Shown one piece after another: positions 1 to 6,917 of a DNA stretch of 64,000 nucleotides. Under the pieces are notes generated by a model. It was not told the DNA's origin. It saw only the letters and a program-made list of their open reading frames with translations, and ran no database searches. Position 1 is the first letter of the stretch. The number at the start of each line of letters is the position of its first letter. The stretch is from positions 124,001 through 188,000 of the forward strand of contig CAZBSI010000005.1 of the NCBI GenBank assembly GCA_964494345.1, given 5' to 3'. Position numbers and translations under genes: made by a program. The stretch comes from DTKD01 sp964494345. Its GTDB lineage: Bacteria > Armatimonadota > UBA5829.

Positions 1-750
1 GTCGTATAATGGGCGATGATTCTCATATTCCAACGAGCACAAAGAGTGCGTGATTCCCTCTATGGAGTCCTCCAAACCGTGCGCCCAGTCGTACATCGGG
101 TAGATGCACCATTTATCCCCCTGCCGGTGATGCTCGGCGTGGCGGATTCTATACATAACTGGGTCGCGCATGTGCAGGTTAGGGGCAGCCATATCGATTT
201 TGGCACGCAGGGTTCTGGTTCCGTCCTCGAACTCCCCTGCCCTCATTTTTTGAAATAAATCCAGGCTCTCCTCGACGCTGCGATTGCGATAGGGGCTGTC
301 GACGCCGGGTGAGGTAGGCGTGCCGCGCATATCGATGACCTGCTCCGGGGTAAGGTCGCAGACGTAGGCTTTTCCTTTTTTAATCAGGTCAATAGCCCAT
401 TCATACATCTGCTCGAAGTAATCGGAGCCGAAAAACAGCCTGTCCTCCCAGTCCGCTCCTACCCAGCGCACATCCTCTATTATCGCGTCCACAAACTCCT
501 GCTCCTCGCGGGTAGGGTTCGTGTCGTCGAATCGCAGGTTGAACTTGCCGTCAAACTCCAACGCAATGCCATAATCAATCCAAAGCGCCTTTGCATGGCC
601 GATATGCAGATATGCGTTTGGTTCCGGTGGAAAGCGGGTGTGGACCCTGTCGAATCTGCCTTCGGCGAGGTCTTGTTTGATGAACTCACGAATGAAATCG
701 GTTCCCTCCGGACGGCCGCCGTTGGAAGAAGTGTCGGGTGTATCGTTCAT
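1..750 (-). CDS. glnS: Glutaminyl-tRNA synthetase, C-terminal part cut by window edge
   Basis: Charges tRNA-Gln with glutamine in the cytoplasm. The reading frame is open from the ATG at 748-750 to position 1, giving the first 250 residues; the rest lies outside the window. The class I signature HIGH appears in 'PPEPNAYLHIGHAKA' near residue 45, followed by the GlnRS/GluRS Rossmann-fold hallmarks 'NLRFDDTNPTREEQEFVDAI' and, near residue 217, 'YPMYDWAHGLEDSIEGITHS'. The last pattern (YDxAHxxxDxxEGITHSLC) is characteristic of GlnRS rather than bacterial GluRS. A modest AAAGG sits nine bases before the start. It lies downstream of and co-directional with the OFA transporter, separated by 130 bp containing a perfect 10-bp hairpin. 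Confidence 0.95.
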   Translation of the reverse strand, partial: MNDTPDTSSNGGRPEGTDFIREFIKQDLAEGRFDRVHTRFPPEPNAYLHIGHAKALWIDYGIALEFDGKFNLRFDDTNPTREEQEFVDAIIEDVRWVGADWEDRLFFGSDYFEQMYEWAIDLIKKGKAYVCDLTPEQVIDMRGTPTSPGVDSPYRNRSVEESLDLFQKMRAGEFEDGTRTLRAKIDMAAPNLHMRDPVMYRIRHAEHHRQGDKWCIYPMYDWAHGLEDSIEGITHSLCSLEYENHRPLYD

Positions 751-844
751 TGCCTGCTGCCTTTCTCTTACCAGTGGGCTAATTTTGCCACATTGGGAGA
801 ACAATTTCAAGCGTGCGTAGAACAGTGGAGCATAAACAAGCTCA

Positions 845-869
845 GGTGGCCGGTGTGTGACCGGCCACC
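845..869 (-). terminator. Perfect 10-bp hairpin after OFA transporter
   Basis: Arms GGTGGCCGGT and ACCGGCCACC enclose a 5-nt loop, 12 bp beyond the stop codon of the transporter at 881. There is no clear U-run on the minus strand, so it may be a weak terminator or an mRNA 3' stability hairpin rather than a canonical intrinsic terminator. Confidence 0.5.
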
Positions 870-880
870 GTCTGTATGAT

Positions 881-2089
881 TTAAGCCTTCTTCAGCCTGA
901 GAGTAAATGACAATACCAGGCCGATGCCCGCAAGAGCCGCGGCGAACATAAATCCGCTGGTGTAGCCTCCGCTGGCTTCTTTCAGCAGCGCGGCCATTCT
1001 TGGCCCCAGCAGACTGGCTACGCTAAATGATACGAATAGCAATGCGTAGTTGATCTCGATGTTTTTGCTGCCGAATCTGTCGGCACACAGCGATGGGAAT
1101 GTGCCCAGCGCGCCACCGTAGCAAAGGCCGATCAGCAGGTAGCTCAACCACAAACCCTGGCCCGATAGAGCAGCCTTCGGCATAACGAGCATCACGGCTC
1201 CAGTTATAATTACAAGCGCCGTCACTACGTTCAAACGACCTATCTTGTCGGACACTGCAGCCCATCCGAGCCTGCCCGCCGCGCTGGCTATCCCGCCGAG
1301 CAGGCCTACCAGAGATACCGCAAGCACTGCATCAAGTTTGCCAAGAACTTCAGCCACTTCCTTAGCCTGGCTAATCATCATAAGACCCGGAGCAGTGCAA
1401 CAAACATATATAACAAACAGAACCCAAAACACAGGCTGATTCAGCATCTGCGCCCAGGTAACATCCGGGCCAGCCGGCTGCCTGCTCTTTTTTGTTGCCC
1501 CGGAGGAGAATGCAAGCGCGAAGTCCTTCGGAGGTTCCGCAAGCAGCGAAGCAGCAAGAACCATAATAACGGCAAAGCTCATACCCATCAGCTTTAATGC
1601 ACCCTGAACACCGACCTGGGTAACAAGGCTCTGAGCGACGTATGAGATTATCATAGCCCCGACCCCCAGCGCCGCAACCGCCGATCCGCTGGCAAAACCC
1701 TTTCGATCAGGAAACCACCTCACCGCCACTGCGATAACCGTAGCGTAGACAATGCCGTTTCCAATCGATACCATCAAGCCATAGGTCAGATACAGCGCGC
1801 ACACGTTTTTGGCAAACCCCGCCAACATCACGCCCATACCAAACAAAATCCCGCCGGCCATCACCGATATCCTGGGGCCAAACTTCCTTGAAAGCGCCCC
1901 GCCGAGCAGCATACCGATCGGCAGGAATGCGAAACTCAACGAATAGGCCAAAGTCGCCTGGGGCGCGGTACATTTCAGCATAGCGATCAGATCTTTTTTA
2001 AAGACACTGAACGCATAACCCGCGCCCATACAGGTGTTTGCGAATACTCCAGCGGCAAGTATCAACCAACGTTTAGTGATATTATTCAA
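881..2089 (-). CDS. OFA-family major facilitator transporter
   Basis: 402-residue inner-membrane transporter with about 12 hydrophobic segments. The N-terminus 'WLILAAGVFANTCMGAGYAF' and the loop 'GGALSRKFGPR' (the MFS motif A position between TM2 and TM3) resemble the oxalate/formate antiporter (OFA) family, whose members exchange small carboxylates. 'ERKGFASG'-type loop is seen as 'FPDRKGFASGSAVAALGVGA', also typical of OFA. The substrate cannot be read from the sequence. The start codon is TTG at 2087-2089, preceded by a strong AGGAGA seven bases upstream, which decides the start. No substrate-metabolising gene is adjacent. Confidence 0.85.
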   Translation of the reverse strand: MNNITKRWLILAAGVFANTCMGAGYAFSVFKKDLIAMLKCTAPQATLAYSLSFAFLPIGMLLGGALSRKFGPRISVMAGGILFGMGVMLAGFAKNVCALYLTYGLMVSIGNGIVYATVIAVAVRWFPDRKGFASGSAVAALGVGAMIISYVAQSLVTQVGVQGALKLMGMSFAVIMVLAASLLAEPPKDFALAFSSGATKKSRQPAGPDVTWAQMLNQPVFWVLFVIYVCCTAPGLMMISQAKEVAEVLGKLDAVLAVSLVGLLGGIASAAGRLGWAAVSDKIGRLNVVTALVIITGAVMLVMPKAALSGQGLWLSYLLIGLCYGGALGTFPSLCADRFGSKNIEINYALLFVSFSVASLLGPRMAALLKEASGGYTSGFMFAAALAGIGLVLSFTLRLKKA

Positions 2090-2267
2090 GGGATTCTCCT
2101 GTCAAATTGAACTTCTCTTAAGATTACACGGTAGATGGAACTAATGCAAGAGTTAGTTTAACAGAGGAGAATGAAAACGCGAAAACCGGAAAATAGCGCA
2201 TAGTTGCGGTGGTCGACGTATCAGGGGCCGGCCTCTGTCCCGGCCCGAACTGCGTTTCGCAAAGGGA

Positions 2268-2412
2268 TTGTCCGAGACGGGGATCGGGCATCGGAAAAAG
2301 CAGATTTCTCACTTCGTTCGAAATGACAAGGGGGGGTCGAAATGACATGGAGTGGTTGCGTTCGAAATGACAAAACTTGAGAGGTGATCCTGCGACTTCG
2401 CGCATGATGACA
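2268..2412. repeat. Intergenic palindromic repeats, family A (CATTTCGA/GAAATGAC type)
   Basis: Non-coding stretch packed with copies of the hairpin-forming unit 'TTCGTTCGAAATGACA' and the related 'GATCCTGCGACTTCGCGC'. It begins with a third palindrome, TGTCCGAGACGGGGATCGG, which recurs at about 47413-47437. Small open frames here translate to peptides of the 'HFERSEKSAF' kind, a well-known spurious signature of these repeats. No gene is supported between 2105 and 2596. Confidence 0.75.
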
Positions 2413-2501
2413 GCAACCCGACAACCGATAACCGATAACCGTCAACCGCCAACCAATAACCGTCAACCGTCAACCGTCATCCGACAACCGACAACCGACA
2501 T
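2413..2501. repeat. Tandem CCGNNAA heptamer array
   Basis: About twelve tandem seven-base units: CCGACAA, CCGATAA (twice), CCGTCAA, CCGCCAA, CCAATAA, CCGTCAA and further variants. The register is kept throughout while the two middle bases vary. A second array of the same units is at 12262-12331. It resembles the short tandemly repeated heptanucleotides described in cyanobacteria, but the unit sequence is different. Confidence 0.85.
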
Positions 2502-2611
2502 CCAAAAAAGCTTTGAAGGTAATATCGTAGCGGATTGCTAATATCTCCCTGTTAAACAACGCAGAATAGAATCTGCTGCGTCGTGCATTATATATTGTGG
2601 AGGATACGATA

Positions 2612-3085
2612 TTGCCTGATATGTTCGTCAAATTGTTGGAGATTCCGGACGACAGCGCCGAAATCGCGAGGCTGAAGGAAGAGGGTATTAACGTTCGCCG
2701 GATTCAGCCGTGGGAGCGGTCTATTTTGACTCGATTTGTGATGGAGAACTTCAGCGAGGGATGGGCTGATGAGGTGCAGTCCTCCTTTTCACATCAACCC
2801 GCAGCGTGTTTTGTGGCAACGCATGAAAAGAAGATCATAGGCTTCGGATGCTATGAGACCAGTTGCAAGAACTACTTCGGCCCTACTGGTGTGCTTAAGG
2901 AATATCGCGGCAAGGACATCGGTAAGGTGCTGCTGATCGAGTGTCTTAAAGCGCTGCGTGAGATGGGGTATGCCTATTGCGTGATAGGTGGGGTCGGGCC
3001 AGCGGATTTCTACACGAAATGCTGCGGAGCTACTCTGATACCCGACAGCGTGCCGGGGATTTATGGAGACGGACTCGCCCGATAA
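2612..3085 (+). CDS. GNAT-family N-acetyltransferase
   Basis: Small cytoplasmic acyl-CoA-dependent acetyltransferase; acceptor unknown. The acetyl-CoA binding motif A is visible in 'GPTGVLKEYRGKDIGKVLL' (the R/Q-x-x-G-x-G/A position reads YRGKDIG), preceded by the beta-strand pair 'ACFVATHEKKIIGFGCYE'. 'YTKCCGATLIPDSVPGIY' near the end fits the last beta strands. The frame is open from a GTG at 2597, but GGAGG at 2599-2603 lies eight bases before the TTG at 2612, so the TTG is preferred (157 aa). It stands alone, convergent with the hypothetical gene at 3099-4124. Confidence 0.85.
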   Translation: MPDMFVKLLEIPDDSAEIARLKEEGINVRRIQPWERSILTRFVMENFSEGWADEVQSSFSHQPAACFVATHEKKIIGFGCYETSCKNYFGPTGVLKEYRGKDIGKVLLIECLKALREMGYAYCVIGGVGPADFYTKCCGATLIPDSVPGIYGDGLAR

Positions 3086-3098
3086 CCCCCCGTGTCAG

Positions 3099-4124
3099 TT
3101 AGCTTTTCAATAGCCGCCTGAGTTTATAGGCCTGCTGTTTGTGGTGGGTGATCTCCTCGGAGGTCATCGCCCGGTTTTTGTGCGAGTCAAACCGCGACAC
3201 CTGCAGGATATTATCGATCAGGTTATTTTTTGGGGTGCCTGCGAAAAATGCGCTGCGTCGCTGGTAGTCGCGCCAGCCCAGCCTGCCCTTTACATATAAG
3301 ATAGAGGCAAGCATTTCCACAAGCTCCTTGCGGGATTTGCCCCGTATTTCGTCGCGGGAAAAGACGTGATCGACAAGGTATTCGAACTCGAGCTTATATG
3401 GCGGCTGGTCGCCAAACGATTCGGAGAGCAGCGTAGCAGCCCGCCAATTTAATATGACCGACCTGCTGTTTGCCGTGTAAAACAGTTTGACCTCGGCGTC
3501 ATAGATGTGTGCTTTCGCCGATTCGGGGGTCACTATCTCGTATTTTTTGAGAGTGCGATATATCAACGGCTGTCCCGGCCTGGCATCCGGGTTTTCTATT
3601 CCCGCGATGTCGGAATCCTCCACGGAAAGAATCTTGGCGTATTGATTATGAAGCCAGTCCAGCTCAGATCTAAGATCGCCGCGAACACGAATATAATCCC
3701 CCGGCCCGATAGGCAGCATCGTGCCCTCGGACTGTGCTTTGGACTCGCGTTCTTCTTTTATGAGCATCTCCCGAATGGTAGACTTGAGAAAACTGCCTTT
3801 ATCCGGGTTCGATAGCGCCCTTGCAATCATCTCGGCGAGCGCACCGTCCTCAGAGCGACCCTGAATCGGCCTGTGGGGAGATTTCTTGCCGGATTGGGTG
3901 GCGAATAGGATAGCATCTTCATTGATGCGGCTGACCTCTCCGTTGCGCGTGTTCTGGATGGTATAGACCCAATGCGACTCGGGAGTGGGGCATAAATCGA
4001 CTTCCAGTATTTCGCCAATAGTCCTTGCTGGCCCTAAATGGCCGTAGCTTTGTCGAGGGAGTTTTGTATCTTTGTGTTGGTAGACCACAAGCCGGCCTAC
4101 GCTATACTTATAATCATCGAGCAT
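3099..4124 (-). CDS. Hypothetical protein, 341 aa
   Basis: I do not recognise the family. The protein is soluble, without signal peptide or membrane segment. Two stretches look like small beta barrels: residues 5-45 ('YSVGRLVVYQHKDTK...') and about 135-180 ('IGPGDYIRVRGDLRSELDWL'). Between them is a Ser/Lys-rich charged linker. The C-terminal third (from about 235) is helical and basic ('RGKSRKELVEMLASILYVKG', 'WRDYQRRSAFF'), ending 'YKLRRLLKS'. The start ATG at 4122-4124 has a GAAAGG nearby. It is divergent from the archease-lexA operon, with a shared 165-bp upstream region. Codon use is like its neighbours, so it is probably a real gene. Confidence 0.65.
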   Translation of the reverse strand: MLDDYKYSVGRLVVYQHKDTKLPRQSYGHLGPARTIGEILEVDLCPTPESHWVYTIQNTRNGEVSRINEDAILFATQSGKKSPHRPIQGRSEDGALAEMIARALSNPDKGSFLKSTIREMLIKEERESKAQSEGTMLPIGPGDYIRVRGDLRSELDWLHNQYAKILSVEDSDIAGIENPDARPGQPLIYRTLKKYEIVTPESAKAHIYDAEVKLFYTANSRSVILNWRAATLLSESFGDQPPYKLEFEYLVDHVFSRDEIRGKSRKELVEMLASILYVKGRLGWRDYQRRSAFFAGTPKNNLIDNILQVSRFDSHKNRAMTSEEITHHKQQAYKLRRLLKS

Positions 4125-4208
4125 CTCGTTGGCCCTTTCTATTCCATTATACTATACGCGTCAACTTCAATTCTCATTCCTGGAAGGTCAGCCAACTTCG
4201 ACAAGCGG

Positions 4209-4238
4209 TTGCGGCGTACGTATGTTTGGGAATATACT
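4209..4238 (+). promoter_or_regulatory. Candidate sigma-70 promoter for archease-lexA
   Basis: TTGCGG (4209-4214), 18-bp spacer, TATACT (4233-4238). Transcription would start near 4245, about 45 bases before the archease ATG. The -10 box is good; the -35 is only moderate. Confidence 0.55.
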
Positions 4239-4289
4239 TTTGTTGGTTTAATGGAGGAGTTTTTGGGGCTTGTGGAGAAAGGTAATGGG

Positions 4290-4715
4290 ATGAACGACGA
4301 ACATCGGTTCGAGATATTTGAGCATACGGCAGACGTTGGAGTGATCGGCAAAGGTCAGACTATGGCCGAGGCGTTCGAGAACGCGGCGTATGGTATGTTC
4401 TCGATTATGACGGAACTGGACAGATACCGGTCGACGAAACAGCAGTCTATCACAGTTATCGGCACGGATGATATCACCTTGCTTGAGCGATTTCTCTCGT
4501 CGCTGCTGCTGATCTTCGACGCGGATCGGCTGTTGCCGGTGCAGTTTGAGATTACTGAGATTTCGATGGGTCGACTGACCTGCTGGGTGAGTACGAGGCC
4601 GATAGGCGATGATATCGAGTGGCTGGGGCCGGATATCAAGGCGGTTACGTTTCATCAGATGGCGGTCGAGAGCAAAGGCAGCGAATGGACGGCGAAGGCG
4701 CTGTTCGACGTATAA
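4290..4715 (+). CDS. Archease
   Basis: Archease is a small protein that, in known systems, stimulates the RNA ligase RtcB by promoting its guanylation and multiple turnover. The 141-residue product begins 'MNDEHRFEIFEHTADVGVIG', matching the family's conserved N-terminal 'F-EHTAD-G' pattern with the metal-binding Asp. It continues with 'AFENAAYGMFSIMTE', 'LLERFLSSLLLIFDAD' and the C-terminal 'IKAVTFHQMAVE' (family K-A-x-T-x-H). The frame stays open upstream to 4038, but homology and GGAGAAAGG just before 4290 fix the start. The stop overlaps the lexA start by one base. No rtcB lies in the window. Confidence 0.9.
   Translation: MNDEHRFEIFEHTADVGVIGKGQTMAEAFENAAYGMFSIMTELDRYRSTKQQSITVIGTDDITLLERFLSSLLLIFDADRLLPVQFEITEISMGRLTCWVSTRPIGDDIEWLGPDIKAVTFHQMAVESKGSEWTAKALFDV
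4298..4311 (+). promoter_or_regulatory. Candidate LexA operator inside archease 5' coding region
   Basis: Perfect palindrome CGAAC-ATCG-GTTCG, the half-site pattern of the B. subtilis-type SOS box (CGAAC-N4-GTTCG). It lies 9 bases into the archease gene, about +53 to +66 from the predicted transcription start of the operon whose second gene is lexA. That position suggests autoregulation by blocking elongation or early transcription. Confidence 0.65.
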
Positions 4716-5377
4716 TGGAGCGATACGGTATGGAAAAGAACCTGAGCCAACGGCAGAGGCAGATTCTTCACTGCATCATACAACACACTGAGGCGCACGG
4801 ATTCCCGCCGACTGTCCGGGAGATCGGAGAGGCGGTGAATTTGTCGTCGAGTTCTACTGTGCATGGGCATCTTAAGGCGCTGGAACAGGGGGGCTGGATC
4901 AGAAGAGAGGCGGTGTTGACGCGGGCGATACGGGTGGTGGCGCCGAATCGGCTCGAAGAGGCTGATAATGTGACGAAGCCGCCTGGTGAATCTGCGGGAA
5001 GCGTGACATATCTTCCTTTGGTCGGTTGCGTGGCTGCCGGCAGCCCTACCCTGGCGTTTGAAGAGGTCGAGGAGACTTTTCCGATATCCAAAGATTTGCT
5101 TGCAGGGGCGGAGGGTTTTTTGCTGCGGGTAAAGGGCGAGAGCATGATCGAAGATGGGATAAGAAACGGAGATTATGTGATCGTGCGCAGGCAGGTGATC
5201 GCTGAAAACGGGGATACGGTGGTTGCAATGGTAGACGAAGAGGCCACTGTTAAGAGGTTCTATAAAGAGAGAGGCAAGATTAGACTGCAGCCGGCCAATC
5301 AGGCTATGGAGCCGATGTATTTCGACAGCGTGGAGATAATCGGCAAGGTGGTCGGGCTGTTCAGAAAGATGATGTAG
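4715..5377 (+). CDS. lexA: LexA repressor (SOS regulator, S24 autoprotease)
   Basis: DNA-binding repressor that self-cleaves when stimulated by RecA filaments. The winged helix-turn-helix occupies residues 8-70 ('LSQRQRQILHCIIQHTEAHG', 'GFPPTVREIGEAV', 'SSSTVHGHLKALE'). The cleavage site is Ala108-Gly109 in 'GCVAAGSP'. The catalytic Ser143 is in 'KGESMIEDGI' and Lys180 in 'EEATVKRFY'. At 220 aa the length is normal. The ATG at 4715-4717 overlaps the archease stop codon; a second ATG at 4730 with no better ribosome site is an alternative. It is co-transcribed with archease and probably represses its own operon through the palindrome at 4298-4311. Confidence 0.97.
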   Translation: MERYGMEKNLSQRQRQILHCIIQHTEAHGFPPTVREIGEAVNLSSSSTVHGHLKALEQGGWIRREAVLTRAIRVVAPNRLEEADNVTKPPGESAGSVTYLPLVGCVAAGSPTLAFEEVEETFPISKDLLAGAEGFLLRVKGESMIEDGIRNGDYVIVRRQVIAENGDTVVAMVDEEATVKRFYKERGKIRLQPANQAMEPMYFDSVEIIGKVVGLFRKMM

Positions 5378-5397
5378 AGATTCGATTGGAGGATTAA

Positions 5398-5847
5398 GTG
5401 GCGGTAGTAAAGAGTTCAGTTGAGATAAATGGGTCTATCGAGGATGTGTATGCGCTGGCGAAGTCGATTGAGTCGTTTCCGGCGTTTATGCCGGACTTAA
5501 AGAGCGTGAAAATAGTGGAACGCAGCGCAGATGGCAATCGAACGGTAAGCGAATGGGTCGGCACGGTCAAAGAGTTTAAGATGACCATCAAGTGGACCGA
5601 AGAGGACATCTGGGATGAAGAGGCGCGCACGTGCACTTTTTCATTGGTTAAAGGGGATTATTCCAAATATAGCGGCACCTGGGAGTTTATCGACCTGGGC
5701 GGCCGCACGAGGTTCGATTCTGAGATAGAGGTCGAATATAACGTGCCGATGATCGGGTCTCTGATCAAGGGCCTGATCGCGAAGAAGATGAAAGAGAACG
5801 TCGACAATATGCTGGCGGCGGTGAAGGCGAAGGTGGAAGAAGGTTAG
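5398..5847 (+). CDS. SRPBCC/START-like (Coq10/polyketide cyclase-type) protein
   Basis: 149-residue cytoplasmic protein of the helix-grip (START-like) superfamily, which binds hydrophobic ligands in a central cavity. It begins with the typical 'SSVEINGSIEDVYALAKSIE' and continues 'FPAFMPDLKSVKIVER', as in Coq10/ribosome-associated toxin RatA-like members. The long C-terminal helix is 'MKENVDNMLAAVKAKVEEG'. The ligand is unknown. The start is GTG at 5398, with GGAGG eight bases upstream. It follows lexA by 20 bp on the same strand and is closed by a strong terminator, so it is probably the third gene of the archease-lexA transcript. Confidence 0.85.
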   Translation: MAVVKSSVEINGSIEDVYALAKSIESFPAFMPDLKSVKIVERSADGNRTVSEWVGTVKEFKMTIKWTEEDIWDEEARTCTFSLVKGDYSKYSGTWEFIDLGGRTRFDSEIEVEYNVPMIGSLIKGLIAKKMKENVDNMLAAVKAKVEEG

Positions 5848-5868
5848 GCGGTAGAGACAAATATCTTT

Positions 5869-5916
5869 CACAGCCCGCAGTATTAGTAATATTTGCGGGC
5901 TGTGTTTTTTATTTTG
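5869..5916 (+). terminator. Intrinsic terminator after SRPBCC gene
   Basis: Perfect 11-bp stem CACAGCCCGCA / TGCGGGCTGTG (5869-5879 and 5894-5904) directly followed by TTTTTTATTTT. It ends the archease-lexA-SRPBCC transcript. Confidence 0.92.
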
Positions 5917-5954
5917 TCAAAGTCGGGATGTCACCGATACCGATATCTCAACAG

Positions 5955-5982
5955 TACATTATTCGAAACTAAGGCTTATAAT
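5955..5982 (+). promoter_or_regulatory. Candidate promoter for TPR lipoprotein gene
   Basis: Consensus TATAAT at 5977-5982 with a weak TACATT 16 bases upstream. Transcription would begin about 12 bases before the ATG, leaving just the GAGGTGA ribosome site. Confidence 0.5.
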
Positions 5983-6000
5983 GTGTATGAGGTGATTAGA

Positions 6001-6681
6001 ATGGTGGGGTTCAGCAAAAAAGCAAAGTTGCAGTCTCTGGCACTCGTGTTGGTTGTGGCATTTGCCTTTATGTCACTTTCGTGCTCTGGTCGTTCTGCCA
6101 AAGAGTGGGATAATCTTACATCCCAAACACTTGAGTTGTATCTGCAAGGGAAATACAAAGAGGCTATTCCCATAGCTGAGAAAGCGTTGGAGATAGCAAA
6201 GAAATCCTACGGCGAAAAGCACCCAAAATACGCCGTTTGCCTGAACAGCCGGGGGCTACTCTACGAGTCAATGGGCCAGTATGAAAAAGCCGAACCGCTG
6301 TATAAAAAGGCGATAGAGATAAATAAAAAAGCCCTCGGAGAAGAACACCCAAGCTACGCCGTTAGCCTAAATTGCCTGGCACGACTCTATTATTCAATGG
6401 GCCAATATGAAAAAGCAGAACCGCTATACAAAAAGGCGATAGAGGTAGATAAAGAAGCATTCGGAGAAGAGGATCTAGGCTATGCTATAGACCTGAACAG
6501 CCTGGCCCGGCTCTACAAGTCAATGGGCCAGTATGAAAAAGCGGAACCGTTATACAAAAAAGTGATAGTAATATATAGAAACTCCCGCGGCGAAAAGCAT
6601 GTAGACTACACGAAGGCCTTGAGCAACTTAGCGGAGCTTTATCGGTTAATGGGGAAACCTGAGAAAGCGCCTCGCGACTGA
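6001..6681 (+). CDS. TPR (kinesin-light-chain-type) protein with lipoprotein-like signal
   Basis: 226-residue exported protein-protein interaction module. Residues 1-30 form a signal sequence ending 'FMSLSCSGRS', a near-lipobox, so it may be anchored to a membrane. Then come four 42-residue TPR units with nearly identical cores: 'SMGQYEKAEPLYKKAIEI', 'SMGQYEKAEPLYKKAIEV' and 'SMGQYEKAEPLYKKV'. Each is preceded by 'Y...LNxLARLY', the TPR_10/TPR_12 pattern. The last repeat ends abruptly ('LMGKPEKAPRD'), so the C-terminus may be truncated relative to longer TPR proteins. The frame is open from 5893, but the ATG at 6001 has GAGGTGA in place and a proper signal peptide. A tRNA gene begins 39 bp downstream on the other strand. 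Confidence 0.8.
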   Translation: MVGFSKKAKLQSLALVLVVAFAFMSLSCSGRSAKEWDNLTSQTLELYLQGKYKEAIPIAEKALEIAKKSYGEKHPKYAVCLNSRGLLYESMGQYEKAEPLYKKAIEINKKALGEEHPSYAVSLNCLARLYYSMGQYEKAEPLYKKAIEVDKEAFGEEDLGYAIDLNSLARLYKSMGQYEKAEPLYKKVIVIYRNSRGEKHVDYTKALSNLAELYRLMGKPEKAPRD

Positions 6682-6720
6682 GCTTGCTACTTCGATTGCG
6701 GTTCGGAGTGGGCACAAAAA

Positions 6721-6813
6721 TGGCGGAGAGGCCGGGATTCGAACCCGGGGCCCGGTTTATCACCGAGCAATCACTTAGCAGGCGATCGCTTTCGACCACT
6801 CAGCCACCTCTCC
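6721..6813 (-). tRNA. tRNA-Ser (GCT anticodon)
   Basis: On the minus strand the gene starts GGAGAGGTGGCTGAGTGG and ends in CCTCTCC plus G plus an encoded CCA. The acceptor stem pairs fully (7 bp). The T-arm GGGTTCGAATCCC is intact, and the anticodon loop reads CTGCTAA, giving GCT (serine AGC/AGU codons). A long variable arm accounts for the 93-nt length, as expected for class II tRNA-Ser. Confidence 0.96.
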
Positions 6814-6867
6814 GCGCAGATACATTCTACCATGTCCGAATCAAATTCATCAAGCAGATAAATGCAA

Positions 6868-6893
6868 TCGGCCCCGTAATTGCGCGGGGCCGA
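6868..6893 (-). terminator. Hairpin after nucleoside transporter gene
   Basis: TCGGCCCCG / CGGGGCCGA, 9-bp stem with 8-nt loop, 25 bp past the stop of the transporter at 6918. On the minus strand it is followed by TTGCATTT, a poor U-tract. Confidence 0.6.
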
Positions 6894-6917
6894 ATAGTAT
6901 GGTCTGCGGATTACCGA

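Noticed and set aside
2124..2466. Small minus-strand frames with 'HFERSEKSAF'-like peptides (also 12001-12341)
   Set aside because: They are translations of family A hairpin repeats and heptamer arrays, not genes.
2413..2501. Possible CRISPR array
   Set aside because: The units are contiguous heptamers without spacers, and no cas gene is present.
6001..6813. Integrated element at the tRNA-Ser gene
   Set aside because: No integrase and no repeat of the tRNA 3' end were seen nearby; the TPR gene merely lies next to it.
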